Assembly (NCBI RefSeq): GCF_021191705.1
Contig: NZ_JAIWPU010000001.1
Coordinates: 32,414-96,413, forward strand
From: Proluteimonas flavola
Lineage (GTDB): Bacteria > Pseudomonadota > Gammaproteobacteria > Xanthomonadales > Xanthomonadaceae
Direction of reading: 5' to 3'
Length of the DNA: 64,000 nucleotides
Positions within the stretch are counted from its first letter, which is position 1, and the number at the start of each line of letters is the position of its first letter. Under the pieces are notes generated by a model. It searched no databases and was not told where the DNA came from. It was given only the letters and a program-made list of their open reading frames with translations. The translations under genes were made by a program, and so were the position numbers. This document shows, in pieces, positions 57,619 through 64,000 of the stretch.

Positions 57619-58771
57619 GGAAGCCGCCATCGGCATGCACGCGGTAGCGCCGGCTGCGCCAGCGCACCGTGTGCACGCAGCTCGCATGGAGCAGGTGCAG
57701 TGGTTGCAGCAATTCGGCCAGCAGCGACAGCAGCGGGCGCTGTGGCGCGGACACGTCGAGCCCGCGCTGCAGCCATGCGGGCGCGACCGCGCGCAGCACG
57801 AGCACGCCGATCACACTGAGCGCGCCAATCACCGTGGGCTGCACCGCCAGCGCGATGCCCATCGCCCACAGCAGCAGCGGCGGCAACCCATGTAGGAGCG
57901 CGATCAGGACGCGCATCCGCAGTGGCTGGCGTCGCAGCAGCAGGGTCGCGAACAGCATCCAGCGATGCATCTGGCGCAGGTAATGCGCCGGGCCGTCGAT
58001 GCTGGTGCGCACGCGCACCGGGGCGGTGGTCTGCGCGATGCGGCCGCCATGCGTGCGCACGTGGTCGGCCATCGCCAGGTCGTCGGCCAGCGCGTGCAGC
58101 AGCGGCGCGAATCCGCCCAGCGCGCGCAGGCGTGCGGTGCGCAGTGCGTAGCACATGCCGTTGATCGAGACCGGTGCCGCCCACGTCAGCGGCGCGAGAT
58201 AGGTCAGCGCCGCGTTGTCGTTGACGAACTGCGCCAGCAGCCGCCCCGGCAGGCGCTCGCCGTCGTCGACGTAGCCCGGCAGCGCGGTCGCGATGTCGGC
58301 GCTGTCGAGCGCCGCGACCAGACGCGCGAGTGCGCCTGCGGTCAGCGTGGCGTCGTCGTCGAGCACCAGACACGCCGGCGCTTCGACCGCGGCCAGCGCG
58401 CGGTCGAGCTTGAAGCTTTTCGGATTCACCCCGTCGGGCGCGGGTGGATTGACGTGCACGAGGATCGCGGCATGCGGATGCGTGGCCCGCAGCGATGCGA
58501 TCACCGACTGTGCATGCGTGTCGCCGTCGTCGACGAGCCAGTGGAAGCGTGCGTCGGGCAGTGCATCGAGCGTCCCGCCCAGCACGTCGACCAGCCGCGG
58601 ATCGCCACCGAGGATCGGCTGCAGCACCGCGACCTCGTGCATCGCGAACGCGGCATCCGCCGTTGGCAGCGCGATCTGCCGGTGGATCTCCCGCCATGCA
58701 CAGACCGCACGCAACGCCAGCAACGCGCCGTATGCGCAGGCGAATACCGCCGCGAGATTCAGGCCGCCCAC
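57608..58771 (-). CDS. GT21/GT2-type membrane glycosyltransferase (ceramide-glucosyltransferase-like)
   Basis: A 387-residue membrane glycosyltransferase. One N-terminal helix is followed by a GT-A domain with DDD at 138-140 (LVLDDDATL), GVNPKSFKL (115-123), the acidic pair near 231 (ADDLAM) and QMHRW at 267-271. This D,D,D,QxxRW set is typical of GT21 enzymes that glucosylate ceramide or similar lipids. C-terminal helices follow (about 285-350). The start is GTG 58771, overlapping the epimerase stop by 13 bases. Confidence 0.85.
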   Translation of the reverse strand: MGGLNLAAVFACAYGALLALRAVCAWREIHRQIALPTADAAFAMHEVAVLQPILGGDPRLVDVLGGTLDALPDARFHWLVDDGDTHAQSVIASLRATHPHAAILVHVNPPAPDGVNPKSFKLDRALAAVEAPACLVLDDDATLTAGALARLVAALDSADIATALPGYVDDGERLPGRLLAQFVNDNAALTYLAPLTWAAPVSINGMCYALRTARLRALGGFAPLLHALADDLAMADHVRTHGGRIAQTTAPVRVRTSIDGPAHYLRQMHRWMLFATLLLRRQPLRMRVLIALLHGLPPLLLWAMGIALAVQPTVIGALSVIGVLVLRAVAPAWLQRGLDVSAPQRPLLSLLAELLQPLHLLHASCVHTVRWRSRRYRVHADGGFHVV

Positions 58772-59715
58772 TGCGCCCGCTGCCAGGCGATGAAATCGTC
58801 GATGCCGGTTTCGATCGACACACTCGGCGGGCCGAGATCGGTGAGCATCCGCGCCGGATCGAAGGTCTTGGAGTACGCGAACACGCCGACGCCGAAACGC
58901 GTCAGCGGCGGCTCGCCACGCAGCCGCAGGCCACGCCACAGCCACTCGGCGACGGTCGCCATGCGCAGCGCGGCGCCGATGCGCACGCGCCGCGTCGGCG
59001 GCGGCAGATCGAGCCGCGCCAGCACGTCGAGCAGCAGGGCCTGGATATCGACCGGCTGCGCATTGGTCAGGTTGTAGCTCTCGGCGGGACGGTCCATCGT
59101 CGCGACGCGCAGCAGGTAGTCCGACAGCGTGTCGATCTGGATCAGATCGCCGACCACCGCCCGGTCCTGTCCCGTGAACAGCGGCAGCGCGCCGCGACGC
59201 GCGGCTTCGAGGATGCGCGGAAACAGCACCGTGTCGCCGACGCCGAACACCGCGCGCGGCCGCACGATGACGTGCGCGCCGGAATACTCGCGCACCAGCC
59301 GTTCGCCGGCGTATTTGGTCTCGGCGTAGGTGTTGACGAACGTCGGGCCGACCGGGCTGTCCTCGCGCAGCTCGTATTGATGCGCCTCGCGATAGAACAC
59401 CGAACTCGACGACAGATAGACCAGACGCGGATGGCCGTTGCGACGGCAGAAATCGATGACGTGCCGTGTCGCATCGACGTTCTGCGCGATGTACTCGGCG
59501 CGCGTGCCCCAGGGCGACGAGCGCGCGGCGGCATGGATCACGACATCGGGCCGCACCGGCAGATCGAAAGGCTCGCTGAGATCGCAGCGGATGTAATCCG
59601 GCAGATCGCTCGCGCGTCGCCCGGTGCCGGTCAGCTGCAGATCGGCGCGCCCGGCATGGCGGCGGAGGAACGCGCCGCCGACGAAGCCGGATGCCCCGGT
59701 CACGAGGATGCGCAT
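58759..59715 (-). CDS. NAD-dependent epimerase/dehydratase (OleD/3-beta-HSD-like)
   Basis: A 318-residue extended SDR. NAD binding is GASGFVGG at residues 7-14. The catalytic set is Ser102-104 (LSSSSVF), Tyr130 and Lys134 (YAETKYAGE). Related enzymes act on nucleotide sugars or on hydroxy-acyl/sterol substrates; OleD, which reduces the OleA product, is a member of the wider group. Beside an OleA-like thiolase, a keto-acyl reductase role is a reasonable guess. It overlaps the MBL gene's end by 16 bases. Confidence 0.83.
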   Translation of the reverse strand: MRILVTGASGFVGGAFLRRHAGRADLQLTGTGRRASDLPDYIRCDLSEPFDLPVRPDVVIHAAARSSPWGTRAEYIAQNVDATRHVIDFCRRNGHPRLVYLSSSSVFYREAHQYELREDSPVGPTFVNTYAETKYAGERLVREYSGAHVIVRPRAVFGVGDTVLFPRILEAARRGALPLFTGQDRAVVGDLIQIDTLSDYLLRVATMDRPAESYNLTNAQPVDIQALLLDVLARLDLPPPTRRVRIGAALRMATVAEWLWRGLRLRGEPPLTRFGVGVFAYSKTFDPARMLTDLGPPSVSIETGIDDFIAWQRAQWAA

Positions 59716-60578
59716 GCGGGACCTCCATGTGCAGGCGCAGCTGTCGCCGCGCGATAGGTGTCGAGACTGGCCTGGCAATGCGACGGCAGGATCGCGACGT
59801 CGGGCGCGGCGTGTGCGAGCGTGTGCAGGCGCTCGACGGTGCGCACGTACGCCGTCCAGTCGTGCGTCACCAGCCGTGCCGGCCAGGTCGGCAAACGCCG
59901 CTCGCGGAACGTCAGGTGCGACCAGCAGGCATCGGCGCACAGCAGCACCGCGCGGCCCTGCGCATCGCGCAGGCACAGGCCCATCTGCCGCGGCGCGTGA
60001 CCGGGCATCGGCACTGCGAACAGGCTGCCGTCGCCGAACAGGTCGACGCCTTCGCCCAGGGGCTCCCATGGCGCAGGCAGCGCACGCGCGACACCATCGC
60101 CGGCGTATCGCACGCGCGCATCGAAGTCGGTCGGCAGCAGCGCCGGCAACCAGCCGTTGCGCAGGCCGCGCACGCGCGACATCGCGCGCATCACGTCGAG
60201 ATCCTCGCGCATGCAGACGAAGCGCGCGTTCGGCAGGTCGCGCAGGCCGGCAATGTGGTCGGCGTGGAAGTGCGAGACCAGGCACCAGCGGATGTCGGAC
60301 GGCCGCAGGCCGTGCGCGGCGAGCTGCACCTCGAGCCGTTGCGCGTCGGGCAGTTCGACCGGCGTCGCCCAGCGGTACAGGCGCTCGGGAAATCCAGCGG
60401 TCGCATCCATGAAATGCGGCGCGTAGCCGGTGTCGTAGAGGATCGCGCCCTCGGTCGGATGCACGATCAGCGCGACCATCGACGGAAACGTCACGTTGCC
60501 CCAGCGCCCGCCCGCCAGCGTGACGCGTTCGCAATGGCGGCATTGGCCGACATCGAACAGGCTCAGCTCGACGCGCAC
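59700..60578 (-). CDS. metallo-beta-lactamase-fold hydrolase
   Basis: A 292-residue MBL-fold enzyme. The metal motif HFHADH (residues 103-108) in CLVSHFHADHIAGL is intact. A second His and Asp lie in VPMPGHAPRQMG and LLCADACW, so two zinc ions are likely. The fold covers lactonases, thioesterases and others; the GxxYDTGYAPH start and HADHIAG are like the AHL-lactonase group. The start is GTG 60578, one base after the thiolase stop. In this cluster it could open a lactone or hydrolyse an acyl product. Confidence 0.85.
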   Translation of the reverse strand: MRVELSLFDVGQCRHCERVTLAGGRWGNVTFPSMVALIVHPTEGAILYDTGYAPHFMDATAGFPERLYRWATPVELPDAQRLEVQLAAHGLRPSDIRWCLVSHFHADHIAGLRDLPNARFVCMREDLDVMRAMSRVRGLRNGWLPALLPTDFDARVRYAGDGVARALPAPWEPLGEGVDLFGDGSLFAVPMPGHAPRQMGLCLRDAQGRAVLLCADACWSHLTFRERRLPTWPARLVTHDWTAYVRTVERLHTLAHAAPDVAILPSHCQASLDTYRAATAAPAHGGPACASS

Positions 60579-60579
60579 G

Positions 60580-61584
60580 TCAGTACCGCAGCACCGCGCC
60601 GCCGACCGACAGGCCGGCGCCGGTGCCCAGCAGCAGGCAGGTCTGGCCGCGCTGCAGGCGCCCCGACGTGATCGCGTGGTGCAGCGCATGCGGCAGCGAG
60701 GCCGCGACCTGGTTGCCGTGTTCGCCGAGGATGCGCACCGTGCGCGACTCGGGCAGACGCAGCGCCTGCACGATGCGGTCGAGACCACCGCCCGAGGCCT
60801 GGTGCGGGACGATGCAGTCGAGCGCGCCGAGCGTGAGACCGGCCGATTCGAGCAGTCGCGCGAGCAGGCGCGGCAGACGGCGGCCGGCCATGCGGAACGT
60901 CGCCGGGCCGTCCATCTCGAAGCGGTAGGCATCGCGGTCGTCGTTGCGCGGATCGCCGGGGGCGATACGCGTGCCGCCGCCGCGGATGCGGCAGGCATCG
61001 GCACCTTCGGCGAAGGTTTCCATGCGCCAGGCCAGCAGTGCGGAATCATCACCAGGCCCAGCAGCACCGAGCACGACCGCCGCCGCGCCATCGCCGAACA
61101 GTGGTGCGGTGACCGGATCGTCGGCGCGCAGACCGCGCGACGGCACTTCACTGGCGACGACCAGCACACGCCGGTACCGGCCGGCGGCGATCGATGCCGC
61201 GAGGAGATCCAGGGCCACGAGGAACCCCAGGCAGGTCGCATTGACGTCGAAGGCCGGAATGCCCGAGCCGCCGAGGCCCAGCGCGCGCTGCACCAGCGCG
61301 GCCTGGCAGGGAATCGGCTGCTCCATGACCGCGCAGGTCGAGACGATCGCATCGAGTGCGCTGCCGTCGATGCCGGCTGCCTGCAACGCGGCCTCGGCGG
61401 CGCGGGCCGCCATCCACGATGCGGTCTCGCCGTCGCCGGCGATGCCGCGCATCGCAACGCCGGTCGCGGCTTCGCTGCTGCCGGGCGCGAGGCCCAGACG
61501 CGCATCGAAGGCCGTCGAGGCCACGCGCTGCGCCGGGTGGTGGCAGCCGGTGCCCAGCACACGCAATCCCGCGAGTGCGTCCAT
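60580..61584 (-). CDS. 3-oxoacyl-ACP synthase III / OleA-like thiolase
   Basis: A 334-residue thiolase-fold condensing enzyme with the KAS III/OleA triad: Cys118 in DVNATCLGFL, His261 in IVPHQAS and Asn291 in GEHGNQVAASLP. It lacks the acetyl-CoA-specific sequence of typical FabH and the MEQPIPCQA stretch suits longer acyl substrates. It should join two acyl groups by Claisen condensation. The ATG overlaps the folK stop (TGATG), so it is translated with folK. It is the first gene of the glycolipid-type cluster. Confidence 0.87.
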   Translation of the reverse strand: MDALAGLRVLGTGCHHPAQRVASTAFDARLGLAPGSSEAATGVAMRGIAGDGETASWMAARAAEAALQAAGIDGSALDAIVSTCAVMEQPIPCQAALVQRALGLGGSGIPAFDVNATCLGFLVALDLLAASIAAGRYRRVLVVASEVPSRGLRADDPVTAPLFGDGAAAVVLGAAGPGDDSALLAWRMETFAEGADACRIRGGGTRIAPGDPRNDDRDAYRFEMDGPATFRMAGRRLPRLLARLLESAGLTLGALDCIVPHQASGGGLDRIVQALRLPESRTVRILGEHGNQVAASLPHALHHAITSGRLQRGQTCLLLGTGAGLSVGGAVLRY

Positions 61585-62114
61585 CAGACAGCGGCGCCTG
61601 CGTCGAATCCCTCCACCTGCTCGAACACGGTGTCGCGATCCGCGTGCGACTCCCACAACCGTGCGAGTGGCGTCCCGTTGGCGGGATGCCGCCAGTCGGG
61701 CGCGATCTCCGCCGCCGGCCGCAGCACGAAGGCGTGGCGCAGCTCGTCGCGCGGGATGCGCAGCGCCTGCCCCGGACCCGATCCGGGGCTGCCGGCGCCG
61801 CTGCGCGACGTGTCGTCGTCGAACAGCACGATGTCGATGTCGAGCGTGCGGTCGCTGTAGCGCGGGCCGCTGCGATCGCGGCCATGTGCGTCTTCGAGTG
61901 CGTGCAGCCAGTCGTTCAGCGCCTCGGGCGAGAGATCGGTACGCACCGTCGCCGCAGCGTTGAGGAAATCCGGCCCCGTATAGCCGACCGCCGGAAAGCG
62001 GTAGACGTCCGACACCACGACGTCATCGAAGCGCGCCCGCAACGCGGCGATCGCCACGCGCAGATGGGTCTCGGGATCGACGTTGCTGCCGAGGCTGAGC
62101 AGGGCGATGGACAT
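61584..62114 (-). CDS. folK: 6-hydroxymethyl-7,8-dihydropterin pyrophosphokinase
   Basis: A 176-residue enzyme of folate synthesis that transfers pyrophosphate from ATP to hydroxymethyl-dihydropterin. LLSLGSNVDPETHLRVA, PDFLNAAATV, RSGPRYSDRTLDIDIVLFDD and IPRDELRHAFVLRPAAEIAP are the family blocks. The palindrome at 61760-61788 adds residues SGPGQALR before IPRDEL, an insertion compared with other FolK. The ATG lies 44 bases before the mscS end on the same strand. Confidence 0.94.
   Translation of the reverse strand: MSIALLSLGSNVDPETHLRVAIAALRARFDDVVVSDVYRFPAVGYTGPDFLNAAATVRTDLSPEALNDWLHALEDAHGRDRSGPRYSDRTLDIDIVLFDDDTSRSGAGSPGSGPGQALRIPRDELRHAFVLRPAAEIAPDWRHPANGTPLARLWESHADRDTVFEQVEGFDAGAAV
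61760..61788. repeat. in-frame palindrome inside folK
   Basis: gcagcgcctgccccggacccgatccgggg; the CCCCGGA...TCCGGGG core is the same as in gshA at 34053-34084, with one difference. Confidence 0.8.
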
Positions 62115-62158
62115 GGCGCGCTCCGGTGGGGGCGCCATGATCGCGCATCGCCACCGGA

Positions 62159-63487
62159 TCACGCGACCGTCGGCGTATCCGCGTCGTCCCGCCCGGCGCC
62201 GGGTGCCTGATCGCGCCGGTTCCGCAGCGTCGGCATTTCGGCCCCGATCGGATGCAGGTTGACGTCGAGCGGCGCGTCGCTGTTGTCCTGGAACAGCTTC
62301 AGGTCGAACTCGGGCAGCAGGGCGATCAGATGGTCGAAGATGTCGGCCTGCACCCCTTCGTGCCCGACCCAACTGGTGTCGCTGGTGAAACAGTAGATCT
62401 CCAGCGGCAGGCCCTGCGCGGTCGGCTGCAGTTGCCGCACCAGCAGGATCAGGTCCTGGTTGATGCCCGGATGCGTGCGCAGGTAATAGTTCACGTACGC
62501 ACGGAACGTGCCCAGGTTGGTCACCCGGCGGGTGTTGACCGGCTCGGCGCAGTGTGCCGCGAGCTTCGCGTTCCAGGTCTCGATCTCGCGCGCCTTGCTG
62601 TCGAGATAGTCGTCGAGCAGGACGAACCGACGGAACCGCGCGACCTCGTCCTGCTCCAGGAACCGCACGCTGTGCTGATCGATGAACAGCGAACGCTTGA
62701 TGCGCCGGCCGCCGCCTTCGAACATCGGCCGCCAGTTCTTGAACGCATCGCTGACCAGCTTCTTGGTCGGCACCGTGGTGACGGTGCGGTCCCAGTTGCG
62801 CACGGTGATCGTGTGCAGCGCGATGTCGATGACGTCGCCGTCGGCGTTCTGGCCCGGCATCTCGATCCAGTCGCCGAGGCGGACGCGGCCGTCGTTGCTG
62901 ATCTGCACGCTGGCGACCAGCGACAGGATGGTGTCCTGGAAGATCAGCATCAGCACCGCGGTCATCGCGCCCAGGCCGGTGACGATGTGCAGGAACTCCG
63001 CGCCGATCAGCGTCGCGATGACCGAGATGCCGACCAGCACGAACATGATGATCTTCGCGACCTGGAAGTAGCCCTTGATCGGCTTGTTCTGCGCGTCCGG
63101 ACGCCGCTCGTAGTTGCGGTTGATCGCATCCAGGGCCTTCGAGATCGCCAGCGCGATCGTCACCACCACGAATACCTGGCACAGCGCCTTGACCACGGTC
63201 ACAAGCTGCGGCGGCAGGTCGGGCACCATCGAGACGCCGGCCGAGATCACCAGTGCCGGCACGACGTTCGCCAACCTCGGGATCACCCGCATCCGCACGT
63301 CCCGATCGTGCTGGGCGCCGCCGAATGGCGTCTTCATCAGCAGCTGCCGCAGCCCACGCAGCAGCACATGCTTGGTGATGAAGTTCGCGATCCACGCCAG
63401 CAGCAGCACCGCGCACAGCACCGTGAGGGTATAGGCCCATGGATACGGCGCAAGGGCGTCGCGGAGCTGTTCGAGTTGTGTCTGCAT
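62159..63487 (-). CDS. YbdG-type mechanosensitive channel (MscS family)
   Basis: A 442-residue inner-membrane channel. Four to five membrane helices (about residues 20-175) are followed by the MscS core (GAMTAVLMLIFQDTILSLVASVQI pore helix, RLGDWIEMPGQNADGDVIDIALHTITVRNWD). A long insertion and C-terminal domain (DDYLDSKAREIETWNAKL and on) are typical of the YbdG/mini-conductance group. It protects against osmotic downshock. Start 63487 fits the helix pattern. Confidence 0.9.
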   Translation of the reverse strand: MQTQLEQLRDALAPYPWAYTLTVLCAVLLLAWIANFITKHVLLRGLRQLLMKTPFGGAQHDRDVRMRVIPRLANVVPALVISAGVSMVPDLPPQLVTVVKALCQVFVVVTIALAISKALDAINRNYERRPDAQNKPIKGYFQVAKIIMFVLVGISVIATLIGAEFLHIVTGLGAMTAVLMLIFQDTILSLVASVQISNDGRVRLGDWIEMPGQNADGDVIDIALHTITVRNWDRTVTTVPTKKLVSDAFKNWRPMFEGGGRRIKRSLFIDQHSVRFLEQDEVARFRRFVLLDDYLDSKAREIETWNAKLAAHCAEPVNTRRVTNLGTFRAYVNYYLRTHPGINQDLILLVRQLQPTAQGLPLEIYCFTSDTSWVGHEGVQADIFDHLIALLPEFDLKLFQDNSDAPLDVNLHPIGAEMPTLRNRRDQAPGAGRDDADTPTVA

Positions 63488-63543
63488 CGTGCGGGGAACT
63501 CCTGGTCGTGCGCCACGCAGGCGCTGCGCCAGCCCGCGGAACG

Positions 63544-63900
63544 TCAGGTCTGGCGCGTACGTTCGATCTGGACGCCGACTGCGCGCGCACCACGCACCGC
63601 ACCCGGCTTGCTCAGCTTCAATCGTACCCGCTCGACCTTGAACTCCTCGATCACGATCGCCGCGCAGCGCTCGGCCAAGGTCTCGACGAGGCCGAATTCC
63701 GAAGCGGACACATAGTCGATCAGCCGCTTGCTGACGGCCTTGTAGTTCAGCGTGTCGGCGATGTCGTCGCTGGCCGCGGGCACGCGGTTGTCGAACGTCA
63801 TCTCGACATCGAACACCAGCGGCTGGCGGATGCGCCGCTCCCAGTCGTAGATGCCGATCAGCGCCTCGATCTCGAGGCCTTCGATGAAGACGGTGTCCAT
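63544..63900 (-). CDS. folB: dihydroneopterin aldolase
   Basis: A 118-residue enzyme of folate synthesis that converts dihydroneopterin to hydroxymethyl-dihydropterin, the substrate of FolK. MDTVFIEGLEIEALIGIYDWER, FDNRVPAASDD, LNYKAVSKRL and ETLAERCAA are the conserved blocks, with Tyr53-type and Lys residues near the middle. It lies upstream of the mscS and folK genes on the same strand, so folB-mscS-folK make one folate-linked unit. Confidence 0.93.
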   Translation of the reverse strand: MDTVFIEGLEIEALIGIYDWERRIRQPLVFDVEMTFDNRVPAASDDIADTLNYKAVSKRLIDYVSASEFGLVETLAERCAAIVIEEFKVERVRLKLSKPGAVRGARAVGVQIERTRQT

Positions 63901-63902
63901 GG

Positions 63903-64000
63903 GCGGGGATTCGGGAATGGGGATTCGGGATTCGGACAAGCCGCGACAGCTTAGCGGGTTGCGGCGTTTTCCAATCCCGAATCCCCATTCCCGAATCCCG
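63903..64000. repeat. inverted repeat of the gattcgggaatgggg family
   Basis: gggattcgggaatggggattcgg near 63906-63928 is matched inverted by cccgaatccccattcccgaatccc at 63976-63999. It lies upstream of folB and continues past the window edge. The space between the arms shows nothing further. Confidence 0.7.

Overview
The window is about 64 kb of very GC-rich chromosome from a gammaproteobacterium of the family Xanthomonadaceae/Lysobacteraceae, most like Lysobacter or Luteimonas. This placement is an inference. It rests on the three-domain Grx4 protein, two large TonB-dependent receptors, AmgK, the minor-pilin cluster, tandem DsbA genes and many short palindromic repeats built on GTGGGAGCGCGCTTGCGCGCGATGGGG. 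No rRNA, tRNA or CRISPR array was found. Codon use strongly favours G/C at third positions, so long antisense reading frames are common; those were treated as shadows.

Layout. 0-10 kb: GDSL hydrolase and methyltransferase (overlapping), polysaccharide deacetylase, a glutaredoxin/A-type-like/rhodanese fusion, a diguanylate cyclase, a CrbS-like sensor with a built-in symporter domain, a 49-residue membrane protein and a DegV protein. 10-14 kb: a diphthine-ammonia-ligase-like ATPase, then the formaldehyde operon frmR-adhC-DUF3658-fghA with a visible FrmR operator. 14-19 kb: a broken glutathione transferase, an XRE regulator and a five-gene pilin operon ending in a 726-residue PilX-like protein. 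19-22 kb: a decayed defence-type locus with an intact Schlafen/AlbA_2 ATPase, remnants of a type III restriction subunit and a displaced copy of part of ppc. 22-26 kb: glutathione transferase, PEP carboxylase and a proline-rich lipoprotein. 26-32 kb: TonB receptor followed by a response regulator/histidine kinase pair, then a lipoprotein. 32-38 kb: gshA, engB, cytochrome c4, two DsbA proteins and an endonuclease/exonuclease/phosphatase protein. 38-47 kb: second TonB receptor with a MITE-like element upstream, cysteine-synthase-family enzyme, M20 amidohydrolase, TauE/SafE permease and purT. 47-54 kb: slt, cca, then a minus-strand run DUF72, VOC, amgK, VanZ and MidA-like methyltransferase. 54-64 kb: folM-like pteridine reductase, a DUF6159 remnant, and a tightly overlapping minus-strand operon folB-mscS-folK-thiolase-MBL-epimerase-GT21-hydrolase-GT1.

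The last operon is the most interesting part. Six genes of acyl condensation and glycosyl transfer follow folK with overlaps or one-base gaps. They look like an uncharacterised glycolipid or modified-acyl pathway tied to folate genes.

Two long poly-G/poly-C tracts (46734-46869 and 55246-55309) interrupt copies of the palindromic repeat and look like sequencing or assembly errors. Several repeat families lie between genes, and one palindrome occurs in frame inside both gshA and folK.
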